From assembly GCA_016712375.1 (NCBI GenBank), contig JADJRE010000012.1:1-64000 (forward strand): DNA of 64,000 bases, read 5' to 3'. Under the pieces are notes generated by a model. That model saw only the letters and a list, made by a program, of their open reading frames with translations. It did no database searches and had not been told where the DNA came from. The translations under genes were made by a program, and so were the position numbers. Positions 43,740 through 52,136 of this stretch are shown one piece after another. Position 1 is the stretch's first letter, and the number at the start of each line of letters is the position of its first letter. This DNA comes from Rhodospirillales bacterium (lineage in GTDB: Bacteria; Pseudomonadota; Alphaproteobacteria; Rhodospirillales; Defluviicoccaceae).

Positions 43740-44227
43740 GAGTTCCTCCGCTTCTTCAGTCGTTCGAGCCCCGGAAATGCCTTGGCGGCCGTCATCGCCG
43801 GTCGGCCGCGATCCGTTCCCGGGTTGAGCTCAGTCCCGGAACGTCAGTTGGTTTTCCGTTGCAGCGGTGTTGTTTCGGCCCCTGAACAGAAGCCGGTCGT
43901 TTATCGACCACCCCCCGCTTTGTCAAGGCGCCGGCACGCCCGCTTCAGGGCTATCGCATCGACTGGTTCTTTGACGAAGCGCTTTGCTCGCCAGCGGGCA
44001 GGCAGCGGGGCAATCATGACGATCATCCCGCAGCGCCACGCTGCGAAGAGATGCGGCGTTTCCTTGCCGCATCGTCCGTCTACACGACGGCAAGGTGCGC
44101 GATGAAATCCGGTCGCTGGTAAGCGCGCTCGCCAATCAGGCTTGCGGCGGCAGCGGCGGAGGCTTACCAGAGGCCTGCGGACTTTCCACCCACTCCATGA
44201 AAGGGGCGCCGCAACGGCCAGTTCCGC
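43740..44227. other. Non-coding gap upstream of phaB and the TauE-like gene
   Basis: A 488-base gap between the divergent phaB and TauE-like genes has no convincing reading frame. It holds one perfect hairpin, GATGCGGC/GCCGCATC at 44050-44073 with an eight-base loop, and T-rich and C-rich stretches near 43850-43920 that may carry the phaB promoter. No tRNA or known riboswitch was recognised. Confidence 0.4.
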
Positions 44228-44992
44228 ATGATCGATTTACAGAGCACGGCGTTGCTCGTCGGCGCCGGTTTCCTTGGCGGTGCCATAAACGCGATAGCCG
44301 GCGGCGCAACGTTCTTCACCTTCCCCGCGATGATGGCAGCGGGGCTCGGAGCGGTCGCGGCGAACGCATCCAATACGGTGGCACTGGCTCCATCCAGCTT
44401 TGTCGCCTTCCTGGCGATGCGCCGCCATTTGTCCGGCGCTCGGCATCTTCTGGTCTCTTTTCTGATCGTCGGCGTGCTCGGCGGAGCACTTGGCGCCTGG
44501 CTGGTGCTGTGGCTGGGTGACGCGCGGTTCCGGGCCTGCGTGCCGTGGCTATTGCTGGTGGCGACAGTACTGTTCGCCGCGGGCCCATGGCTGGTGCGGA
44601 TGATGAAGGCGGCCGACATCCACCACGAGCGCCGGTCGGTGCGTCTGTTCGGGCACGTTTTCCAGGCGTTCATCGGCATCTATGGCGGCTTCTTCGGCGC
44701 CGGTATGGGGATGGTGACGCTGGCCGGACTGACGCTGCTGGGGTTGACTGACATCCGGTCGATGAACGCGCTGAAAAACCTCTTCACCTCGCTCACCAAC
44801 GGCATCGCCATTGTCGTTTTCATCAGTGCCGGAGCGGTGAGTTGGCCGCACGCACTGGTGATGATGGCGGGTGGGGTCGTCGGCGGGTTTGCCGGTGGCA
44901 AGCTCGGCAATGTCCTACCTGCTGACCGCGCCCGCCTGATCGTTACGGTGGTCGGCACGGTCCTGACGGTGGCCTACTTCATGCGCGGCTGA
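44228..44992 (+). CDS. TSUP family transporter (TauE/SafE)
   Basis: A 254-residue inner-membrane protein with about eight helices in two repeats. Repeat starts are visible as GAGFLGGAINAIAGGATFFTFPAMMAAGL and GIYGGFFGAGMGMVTLAGLTLLG; NASNTVAL and MNALKNLFTSLTN are the conserved family motifs. TauE/SafE proteins are thought to export sulfite, sulfoacetate or similar organic sulfur anions. No sulfur-metabolism genes flank it, so the substrate is open. Confidence 0.9.
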   Translation: MIDLQSTALLVGAGFLGGAINAIAGGATFFTFPAMMAAGLGAVAANASNTVALAPSSFVAFLAMRRHLSGARHLLVSFLIVGVLGGALGAWLVLWLGDARFRACVPWLLLVATVLFAAGPWLVRMMKAADIHHERRSVRLFGHVFQAFIGIYGGFFGAGMGMVTLAGLTLLGLTDIRSMNALKNLFTSLTNGIAIVVFISAGAVSWPHALVMMAGGVVGGFAGGKLGNVLPADRARLIVTVVGTVLTVAYFMRG

Positions 44993-45013
44993 TGCCGTCC
45001 AATATCTTCTTGA

Positions 45014-45420
45014 ATGAACGCTCACTCACTGTCTGCTTCGGCGGCCGCTGCTTTTGCTGTGAACATCGCGATTGCCGTCTGCACGCCATCTCCAGCCGCG
45101 GCAGCCTGCTGGTGGTCGAATGGCAGCGATGGGCGTCCCGGGATCGCCTGCGCCCGGCGCGTTCGTTACCGCAAGTCGCACCTGCTCCGGCGTCTGGGGG
45201 TCGTGCCGGGCTGCCCAGTCTACCGGAAGCGCCACCGCCCGCGGGCTCACCAGCACCGCTGCTGCCGCCGCCGCTGCCACTACGTGATCCAGAAGCGGTG
45301 CCAGTTCCGCCGGCAACAAATCCACCCACCCAGGCGGCGCCGTCACTTCCGGGCGCTTACGGACGCCCCGGCGGCAACCTCGGCACGGCGCTGACACCCC
45401 GCCTTCCCGGAGCCCGCTAA
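45014..45420 (+). pseudogene. Possible small proline-rich exported protein, frame broken
   Basis: A signal-like start in one frame (SASAAAAFAVNIAIAVCTPSPAAA) is followed, in another frame, by a Pro-rich tail to 45420 (LPSLPEAPPPAGSPAPLLPP and PPATNPPTQAAPSLPGAYG). Either half alone is odd, so a frame break between about 45130 and 45200 is suspected. The tail has repeated PP and APxxP units and no recognisable domain. It is equally possible that no gene exists here, since Pro/Ala-rich frames arise readily in GC-rich DNA. Confidence 0.3.
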
Positions 45421-45457
45421 GCGCGGCGCTGGTGGATCAGGCAACCTCGCCGGTGAC

Positions 45458-45862
45458 ATGGGTCGAGCGCAGGCAGCTTGGTCACCTTGCCACCTCATGG
45501 CGATTGCGGCAATGTGCAGACAAATCCTCGGAGCAACCGGTTTGTTGTCGCCGCCGCTCGCCTCGCCTTCCGTTGTCCGGCCGCTCGTTTGCGCCGCCGT
45601 CATTGCCATCGCGCTGTCGGCGGCTGTCCCGGCATCAACCGCACCTCCCGAACCGACCACTCCGCCCGACGAGAGCGATCTTCAGATCGTCGCTGCGGCG
45701 GTGCGTGTTACCGGCGCCCTCTGCAACCAGGCTCGTGACATCAAGCGGGATCCTGTGGCAAGTCTGCCCGAACGGCAGGCTTGGATCATTCGCTGCGAAA
45801 ATGGGTCGTTCCGCGTGATCTTTGAAGGCGACACGGGACCACATGTAACGCCATTGGAATGA
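45458..45862 (+). CDS. Hypothetical exported protein
   Basis: A 134-residue protein with a hydrophobic stretch (VVRPLVCAAVIAIALSAAVPAST), a Pro/Thr linker and a small compact C-terminal part: LQIVAAAVRVTGALCNQ, RQAWIIRCENGSFRVIFEGD. Two Cys residues in the mature part could form a disulfide. Later in-frame ATGs at 45497 and 45512 are alternative starts. The codon use and the ordered C-terminal region make it a likely real gene, but it was not recognised. Confidence 0.5.
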   Translation: MGRAQAAWSPCHLMAIAAMCRQILGATGLLSPPLASPSVVRPLVCAAVIAIALSAAVPASTAPPEPTTPPDESDLQIVAAAVRVTGALCNQARDIKRDPVASLPERQAWIIRCENGSFRVIFEGDTGPHVTPLE

Positions 45863-45992
45863 GCTCCGTTCGGCATCCACGGCTCATCTCGCCTCGATCC
45901 TCAGCACCGGCTAGGGTGGCAACGGAGGCCTGAGCGCCTGTAGTGCATCGGCGCAGCGGGGGCTTGACGGTAGCGGATCGGCGAAGGTACCA

Positions 45993-47489
45993 ATGATCAC
46001 AATCGAGAGAACCAGATCGTTCGGCAAGACGCAGACGATCAACCTGCCGGCGGTGTTCTTCTTCGTTGGTGTCGTTGTCTCTGGGTTCTCCGCGGCAATG
46101 TTGCTGCCCGCGGCAATCGATCTCGCCGACGGAAACGAAGACTATTGGATTTTCCTGACCTGTTCTGCCGTCGCGATGTTCGTGGGGCTGAGCATGGCAC
46201 TCGCCTTCCGCGGCCACCGGCACACGATGGGCATCCGCGAGGTCATGCTTACTGCTCCCGCCTGCTGGCTCACCGTTGTCGCATTTGCCGCCCTGCCATT
46301 CGTTTTTTCCAGCTTTCATCTGTCCTATACCGACGCGGTGTTCGAAACTATGTCGGGCGTCAGTGCGACCGGCTCGACAGTAATCGTCGGTCTTGATGAC
46401 GCCCCTTCTGGACTCTTGATGTGGCGGTGGCTGCTGATCTGGTTCGGCGGCTTTGGCTTTATCACGCTGGCCGTACTAGTGCTGCCGTTTCTGCGGATCG
46501 GCGGCTTGCAACTTTTCGTCCTCGACCTGTCGGCCCAGAGCGTCAAGTTTGTCCCCCGCATGATCGACCTTGTCGCCAAAGTCGGCCTTGTTTACCTCGG
46601 CATCACGGCCATCGGCATGGTGTTGTTCCGTTGGGAAGGGATGAGCACCTTTGATGCTATCGGTCATTCGATGGCTGCAGTTGCCACGGGCGGCTTCTCA
46701 TCGCATGACGAGGGTCTCGGTTTCTTCAATAGTCCCGCGATCGAATGGACCGCATCGCTGATCATGTTGATCAGCGCCATGCCTTTCGTCCTGCACCTTC
46801 AGGCTATGCGGCACGGACCGAAGGCGTTGTTCGCCGACGCTCAGGTACGGCTGTTCCTCTCAATCGTAAGCGCCGCGGTGTTCAGCCTTTTCGTCTGGCG
46901 GGTAGCGTGGAACGACGCACCGCTGCTCGACGCGGCACGCGAGGCGACATTCAACGTCACCTCGATAATCTCGACCACCGGCTTCACATCGGCCCACCAG
47001 GATTTCGGGCAGTGGGGCGGCTTCCCGTCACTCCTGTTGCTTGCAATGATGCTGGTCGGCGGCTGCACCGGTTCGACCGCGGGCGGCATCAAGATGTTCC
47101 GCCTTTGCGTGCTGATCGAGACGCTGCGGGCGCAGGCGCACCGTCAGATCTATCCCCACGGCACGTTCGTTGTCTCCTACAACAGCCAGCCCATTACTGA
47201 TGCGGTGCGCGCCGGCGTAGCCCTCTACTTTTTCGTTTATCTCACGACCTTCTTTGTGTTCGCACTCTTGTTGGGCTTCACCGGCATGGCGTTCGAGGCC
47301 AGCCTGGGCGGGTCGGCGACGGCTCTCGGCGGGGTCGGCCCCGGGCTTGGCCCTGTTATCGGACCTTGCTGCACATATGCGCCGCTTCCAGATGCGGCGA
47401 AGTGGCTGCTGTCGATCGAGATGCTCGCCGGACGGATGGAGATATTGATCCTGGTCATTCCTCTAACCCGCACCTTCTGGCGCACCTGA
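45993..47489 (+). CDS. trkH: Potassium uptake protein TrkH family
   Basis: A 498-residue K+ translocating subunit. The four-fold pore motifs are visible: TMSGVSATGSTVI, SMAAVATGGFSSHD, TSIISTTGFTSAHQDF and SATALGGVGPGLGPV, each with the selectivity-filter Gly. The TxGGxKMFRL-type segment GSTAGGIKMFRLCVLIE and the GFGFITLAVLVLPFLRIGG segment are also typical. TrkH works with the cytoplasmic NAD/ATP-binding TrkA, which is not encoded here. It is preceded by a 130-base gap. Confidence 0.93.
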   Translation: MITIERTRSFGKTQTINLPAVFFFVGVVVSGFSAAMLLPAAIDLADGNEDYWIFLTCSAVAMFVGLSMALAFRGHRHTMGIREVMLTAPACWLTVVAFAALPFVFSSFHLSYTDAVFETMSGVSATGSTVIVGLDDAPSGLLMWRWLLIWFGGFGFITLAVLVLPFLRIGGLQLFVLDLSAQSVKFVPRMIDLVAKVGLVYLGITAIGMVLFRWEGMSTFDAIGHSMAAVATGGFSSHDEGLGFFNSPAIEWTASLIMLISAMPFVLHLQAMRHGPKALFADAQVRLFLSIVSAAVFSLFVWRVAWNDAPLLDAAREATFNVTSIISTTGFTSAHQDFGQWGGFPSLLLLAMMLVGGCTGSTAGGIKMFRLCVLIETLRAQAHRQIYPHGTFVVSYNSQPITDAVRAGVALYFFVYLTTFFVFALLLGFTGMAFEASLGGSATALGGVGPGLGPVIGPCCTYAPLPDAAKWLLSIEMLAGRMEILILVIPLTRTFWRT

Positions 47490-47530
47490 CCCGCACTGCT
47501 CATCCGCTGGCCGCCGCGGGGCTGCCGCCA

Positions 47531-47589
47531 ACATACCTAGGTCAATGTTGACAAATTACCCATACGAGGGTAATTGATAATGTACCTAG
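47531..47589 (+). promoter_or_regulatory. Palindrome-rich promoter region of the TackOD1-glycosyltransferase operon
   Basis: A TTGACA hexamer (47548-47553) lies between two palindromes: GTCAATGTTGAC (47541-47552) and AATTACCC/GGGTAATT (47554-47575, perfect 8-base arms, 6-base loop). The direct repeat TACCTAG flanks both (47534-47540 and 47583-47589). GATAAT at 47576-47581 resembles a -10 but is 22 bases from TTGACA; the 17-base position reads TAATTG. The AT-rich stretch stands out in GC-rich DNA. A dimeric regulator binding the 22-base palindrome between -35 and -10 is the simplest reading. The next gene starts 103 bases downstream. Confidence 0.5.
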
Positions 47590-47691
47590 TACTCATGCCG
47601 GAAACCTAGCGTCCTTCACGCATCTCATTGCTTTTGCCATTCGTGAGCAGATCGCGAACGGATTTCAGCGGCTGGCCGGTGTACGTGTCGA

Positions 47692-49036
47692 ATGGCGATT
47701 TCCACCCTTGCGGGTCCTGCATCGGAAAATGTGGAGCACGATACCCCTCCGCGGCTATTGATTTCCGGCGGCACCCCGCGCTTCGCTACTCTCGCTGAAT
47801 TTGACTGTCGGTTCTCGAATGACGCTGACGCGCCATTTGAGGGTGTCATTATCCTGGACAGGGCGGCGGCCGCCGAACTGCCGGAGTTGTTGCGCCGCCG
47901 ACGGGCGTGGCTCGTACCAATCGCCGATCTATCTGGCGCTCAATCCTGGTACGTTGACATCAGCTGTGCTGACACCTCGCCGCTATCGATCCGCCGCGCC
48001 GTCGAGGAACTCATCCGAGTTATTGAACGACCAGATCGTCTGCCCGCCACGGTTGCGGCCGCCACCGACGACGAGACACTGCTGCTCGCCCGTACCTACA
48101 GTCGCGGCGGCAGGTTGCAGCCAGTCTACGACGGCGCGTCCCCATCGTTGCTGCGCTATCCAGCCGCCGGCCTTCTGGAATCGCCGACGGTCACCGCCGA
48201 GCGATTATGTGAGGCCGGTTGGCTCGACCGTACCTTCTTCGATCGCCTGCATGTTTGCCCACGCTGCGTCTCCTCTCGGCTCAACGTGCGCGAAGAGTGC
48301 TCGGCATGCCGATCTCCGCAACTCGCGGCGGAAAGTTTCGTCCATCACTTTCGTTGCGGCTTTCAGGCGACCGAGCGGCACTTTTTCCAGGGCGAGGCGC
48401 TGATATGCCCAAAATGCCGGCGTCGGCTGCGTCACTTCGGCGTCGACTATGACCGGCCTGGTTCGGCGCGTACGTGCCGCGCCTGCCAGCACGTCGATGG
48501 CGATGCCAGCATCGGCTTTGTTTGCATCGACTGCGGAGCACATAGCGATGCGGCCCAGGTGACCGTCCGCGACTGGCACGGCTATTCGATGACGGCTGCG
48601 GGTGAACAACGGTTGTTGGGCGGCGATCTTCGACGGCTAAAGCCGGACAACATTCGCGATGAGGCGCGCGTCCAGTCGCTTGCCGAACATTGGCTGCGCA
48701 TTCAGTCTCGTTACGGCCGACCCTCGGTCGTCTTGCAAGTGGCCTTCACGCGCGCTTCCGTGGTTCGTGCGGAACACGGCGATCGCTACCTGATGGCGGT
48801 ACGCCAGCAAGCGATCGAGATCGTCCGCGGCGAGCTGCGCGACACCGACCTGATGATTGAGGCGCCGGATGCGCTGCTTGTTGTGCTGCCCGGAAACGGA
48901 AGCACATGCCATCGATGCACCCCGCCGACGGCTTTCAAACCGGCTGTCGTCGCTGTTGGCGGTGGACCTCGGCATCGACATAAAGATGATCGAGCCGCAT
49001 CAGCTGGCTCTGACGAACGGCGCTGCCGCGCAATGA
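47692..49036 (+). CDS. TackOD1 zinc-ribbon protein with degenerate GGDEF-like domain, single-base frame break
   Basis: After about 180 N-terminal residues comes a multi-Cys region matching TackOD1: CPRC at 189-192, CSAC at 203-206, Cys222 in HHFRC, CPKC at 239-242, then RHFGVDYDRPG, CRAC at 262-265 and CIDC at 278-281, enough for three zinc sites. The end (about 330-430) resembles a diguanylate cyclase fold with LRDTDLMIEAPDALLVVLPETEA in place of the GGDEF turn, so it should be inactive. One extra C in the CCC at 48889-48891 shifts the frame; without it the protein ends at the TGA 49034-49036 as 447 residues. Uncorrected, it appears fused to the next gene. It probably regulates the synthase encoded next. 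Confidence 0.75.
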
Positions 49037-50301
49037 GCGATCTTGATCCGACCCGACTGCTGTTCGATCTCGACGCACGGGCCGCCTTCGCGGTTTTCTG
49101 GCCTGTGCTGCTCCTGGACATTCCCCGCCATACAATTGGGTTTCTGGTGGTGCTCGCGCGCGAGACTCTTGCGTCGGTAGATGCGCCACCGTCGCCGGAC
49201 TTCACGCCCCTGGTATCGGTGGTGCTTGCCGGCCACAACGAGCGCCACGCTATCGCGGGCTGCGTCTCTTCGTTGCGGGAGCAGAGCTATCGACGAATCG
49301 AAATCATCTGCGTCGACGACGGCTCCACCGATGGCATGATGCGAGAATTGGCCCAGTTGCGCTCCGCAGGATTGATCGACGTCGCCGTTTCCACCAGCAT
49401 TCGAATCGGCAAGTCGGCCGCCGGTAACCTCGGCCTGTCGCTGGCGCGGGGCGAGGTGGTCGTGATCACCGACTGCGACTGTGCTTGTGATCGCGATGCA
49501 ATCCACCGCCTGCTAGCTCCCCTTGCCGATCCGCGGGTCGGGGTGGTGGCGGGTAACATCGCCGTACGCAATGCCGAAGCGAGCCTGTTGACCGCACTCC
49601 AAGCGGTTGAGTACCTCGTTGGCATCTGCCTCGGTCGGCGCATGCTGGATATGCTGGGGCAGATCACCTGTGCATCCGGCGCCTTCAGCGCGTTCCGTCG
49701 AACCGCCCTTTTGGAGTTGGGCGGCATGGAGACGGGTGCGGGCGAAGACCTTGACCTGACGCTTCGGATGCGTCGTGCCGGTTGGCGGGTGCGGTTTGCC
49801 GCTGACGCCTGGTGCCTGACCCGGGTGCCGGAACATTTTCCACAATTGCTGCGGCAGCGGTTGCGCTGGGAGCGCGAGGCGCTCCGCCTGCGGCTACGCA
49901 AGTATCGAACCGGACTGGACCCGCTTGACCGCGGCCCGCCGATGAGCGAGATGCTGCATCGCATCGAGTACCTGGTGACGCACGTCGTCCCAGCGGTTGC
50001 CTTTCCGCTGTATCTGATCTGGCTGATCGACGTGTTCGGCAGCGCGACGATCACCGTTCTGACAATGGTGACGCTGTTCTACCTCGCCCTGGACGGCATC
50101 GCCGCGTTATGCGCCCTGGCGATCATCGGCCGCCCCGGTTCGTCGCGACTGCTGCCTTATATCGTCCTCTTCGGCCCCTTCCAGGCCTATCTCGTGCGAA
50201 GCATTCGGCTCATCGCCTACATCCAGGAGTGGGTTTTTCGCAGCTCCTATCGCGATAACTTTGTTCCGAGACGGGTTCTCGAAGGAGCTCCCCGGTTTTG
50301 A
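49033..50301 (+). CDS. Processive family-2 glycosyltransferase, membrane-bound
   Basis: A 422-residue polysaccharide synthase-like enzyme. It has one N-terminal membrane segment (residues 18-42), a GT-A catalytic domain with VSVVLAGHNE, CVDDGSTDG (about 93-101), TDCDCACD (about 146-153), AGEDLDLTLRM (about 236-246) and QRLRW (275-279), and three C-terminal membrane helices. D, DxD, ED and QxxRW together are the hallmark of processive synthases such as those for cellulose, chitin, hyaluronan or poly-N-acetylglucosamine. No PilZ domain is present. The ATG overlaps the upstream stop as ATGA. The sugar is not predictable. Confidence 0.88.
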   Translation: MSDLDPTRLLFDLDARAAFAVFWPVLLLDIPRHTIGFLVVLARETLASVDAPPSPDFTPLVSVVLAGHNERHAIAGCVSSLREQSYRRIEIICVDDGSTDGMMRELAQLRSAGLIDVAVSTSIRIGKSAAGNLGLSLARGEVVVITDCDCACDRDAIHRLLAPLADPRVGVVAGNIAVRNAEASLLTALQAVEYLVGICLGRRMLDMLGQITCASGAFSAFRRTALLELGGMETGAGEDLDLTLRMRRAGWRVRFAADAWCLTRVPEHFPQLLRQRLRWEREALRLRLRKYRTGLDPLDRGPPMSEMLHRIEYLVTHVVPAVAFPLYLIWLIDVFGSATITVLTMVTLFYLALDGIAALCALAIIGRPGSSRLLPYIVLFGPFQAYLVRSIRLIAYIQEWVFRSSYRDNFVPRRVLEGAPRF

Positions 50302-51398
50302 TCCACCAGCTTCGCAGCGTCCCCCGCATCGACAGCCTGCCGAATGATCCACGGCATCGCCGTTCGCCTGTCAGCCGCTGGATTTATCTCGGCTTGCTGT
50401 TCGCCTTTTTCCTGTGGCTCGCCGACCTGCTCATCGGACCGATGCTGCGGCTGCAGGCCGATGGATTGGTTGTTGCCGACCGATTGTCGATCAGCGTCCC
50501 CTTCGCGGCGCAGGTGGAGGCGGTGGCGGCGACGCCGGGTGCGGAGGTTCGGCGCGGTGACGAGTTGGCGCGCGTGAACTCGGTGGACCTTTCGGTGGCC
50601 ATCGCCACGCTCACCGCACGCAACGCTGAACTGCTGACCAAACGCGCCGACCTGGAACACCGCGCGCGGATCGCCGAGGCGGTGCTGCCGATTGCCCGCG
50701 ATCGGGCGCAGCAGGCCGATCGGGCGCTGGACCGGATTCGCGAAGTCCGCGACGATGGCCGTGTCGCGCTAACAACGTGGTCGCAGGCGCTGGCCGAGCG
50801 CTCGGTCGCCAACGAGCGGGTGGCCGAACTGCAGGCGGAAGCGAGAACATCCGGCACCAGCCTGTCGGCGGTCGATGCGGCTCTTGGCGACACCTCGCGC
50901 GCCCTCGCAGGTCTCGGCCACGCCTATGCTGGCGGCATCGTCACCGCTCCCGATGACGGCATTGTCGGCCTGACGACGGCGCGGCCGGGAGAAGTGCTGA
51001 CGGTCGGGCAGCCGCTAATGGTGCTTTACCGGCCGCAGCGCTGGGTGCTGACCTATCTGGAAACGGGCACCCTTTACTCGGTCAACGTCGGCGATGCGGT
51101 GCAGGTAACCGACGGTTTCACGCGCCTCACCGGCCGGGTTGTCGAGGTGCTCCCGGTCGCCGACCAGCTCCCGGAGGAATTCCGGAAGCTGTTTCAACCG
51201 CGAGACCGCAGTCAGGTGGCGCGGGTGACACTGGAGGACGGCGAGGACGGAGCGGCCCTGCCGCTGTTCACCAAGGTGCGGCTATCGGGAATTGGCTGGC
51301 TATCGCCGGGCACCACCGTCCGCGTCTGGCTGGAGCGACTGCTTGGCGTGCCTGCCCGGCTCGGCGGCGGAACGGCGGCGGCCGCGGCCGGCGAGTAG
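50298..51398 (+). CDS. HlyD-type membrane fusion protein of the polysaccharide operon
   Basis: A 366-residue protein with one membrane span (WIYLGLLFAFFLWLADLLI), a lipoyl half (LSISVPFAAQVEAVAATPGAEVRRGDELARVN), a coiled-coil over about 95-195, and a second half beginning IVTAPDDGIVGLTTARPGEVLTVG, followed by a barrel. The start is a TTG overlapping the glycosyltransferase stop, so it is coupled. In alginate-type and other systems HlyD/Alg44-like proteins connect the synthase to the periplasmic export path, which suggests the same here. It converges on pdeM with a gap of 33 bases. Confidence 0.85.
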   Translation: MIHQLRSVPRIDSLPNDPRHRRSPVSRWIYLGLLFAFFLWLADLLIGPMLRLQADGLVVADRLSISVPFAAQVEAVAATPGAEVRRGDELARVNSVDLSVAIATLTARNAELLTKRADLEHRARIAEAVLPIARDRAQQADRALDRIREVRDDGRVALTTWSQALAERSVANERVAELQAEARTSGTSLSAVDAALGDTSRALAGLGHAYAGGIVTAPDDGIVGLTTARPGEVLTVGQPLMVLYRPQRWVLTYLETGTLYSVNVGDAVQVTDGFTRLTGRVVEVLPVADQLPEEFRKLFQPRDRSQVARVTLEDGEDGAALPLFTKVRLSGIGWLSPGTTVRVWLERLLGVPARLGGGTAAAAAGE

Positions 51399-51431
51399 AT
51401 TTGGCTCGCGCGGCCTTCGCATGAGTACGTC

Positions 51432-52136
51432 TCAGCGCATGACCGTCACGCACCGTGGACGGTGCAGGCGGCGGCTGGACAGGCGATGTATGCGTACGCG
51501 GCCGAGCAGCCAGACATTGAACCCGGGAGACAGCAGCGTGCTAATCGCCGGATCGAATACATCGAGTCCGCCGGCATATGCCCCGAACGCCGGCAGGATC
51601 AGCCGCTGGCCGTCGCCGACGAAACACCGGCACGCGATGCGCCGGCCGGCAACAGCGACCCGCGCCTTCGGATGAAAGTGGCCGGAGACCTCTCCCGTCC
51701 TCGCCGCAACCGTCGCCCGGTGGCGAAAGACCAGCGGCCCGAGTGAGGCTTCCGTCGCGACCTCGCCGTCAAGGCCGGCGAAGCCAGCAGCGCCGTCGTG
51801 ATTGCCAGCGATCCATTCCCACTGCCGCCCCCGCGCCAGGGCATGCAGAAGTCCTGCGTCGTCCGCCGACAGCCGATCGACAGCCTCGGCGTCGTGAAAA
51901 CTATCGCCGAGGCAGACGACGCGGCGCGGCGCCAGCCTGTTGATCAGCCGCGACAGGAGCGCCAGCGTGGCGGCGCTGTCGTACGGCGGCAGCAGCGTCC
52001 CCCGCCGCGCCAGGCTGGATCCTTTTTCCAGATGCAGGTCGGCGACCATCAGCGTCGCCTCCGCCGGCCACCACAAGGCGCCCTCGATCGTCGGCCACAA
52101 GTCCACCCCCGCGAGGGTGATCGGGGCTGTCATCAT
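51432..52136 (-). CDS. pdeM: Ligase-associated DNA damage response endonuclease PdeM
   Basis: A 234-residue metallophosphoesterase with MVADLHLEKGSSLARRG, VVCLGDSFHDAEA, WIAGNHDG and VSGHFHPKARVA in order. The LHLEKGSSLA and GHxHP patterns are characteristic of PdeM, one of four genes (helicase, exonuclease, ligase, PdeM) that travel together as the ligase-associated DNA damage response set. Its ATG overlaps the upstream helicase stop by four bases. It is presumed to act as a DNA endonuclease in the cytoplasm; direct evidence for the role is limited. Confidence 0.9.
   Translation of the reverse strand: MMTAPITLAGVDLWPTIEGALWWPAEATLMVADLHLEKGSSLARRGTLLPPYDSAATLALLSRLINRLAPRRVVCLGDSFHDAEAVDRLSADDAGLLHALARGRQWEWIAGNHDGAAGFAGLDGEVATEASLGPLVFRHRATVAARTGEVSGHFHPKARVAVAGRRIACRCFVGDGQRLILPAFGAYAGGLDVFDPAISTLLSPGFNVWLLGRVRIHRLSSRRLHRPRCVTVMR

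Noticed and set aside
43740..43800. tRNA-like GTTCGAGCCCC near 43765
   Set aside because: No matching acceptor, anticodon or D stems could be built around it.
47692..50301. Natural fusion of a TackOD1 protein with a glycosyltransferase
   Set aside because: Removing one C restores the expected end of the first protein and an ATGA overlap with the second gene, so two genes are more likely.
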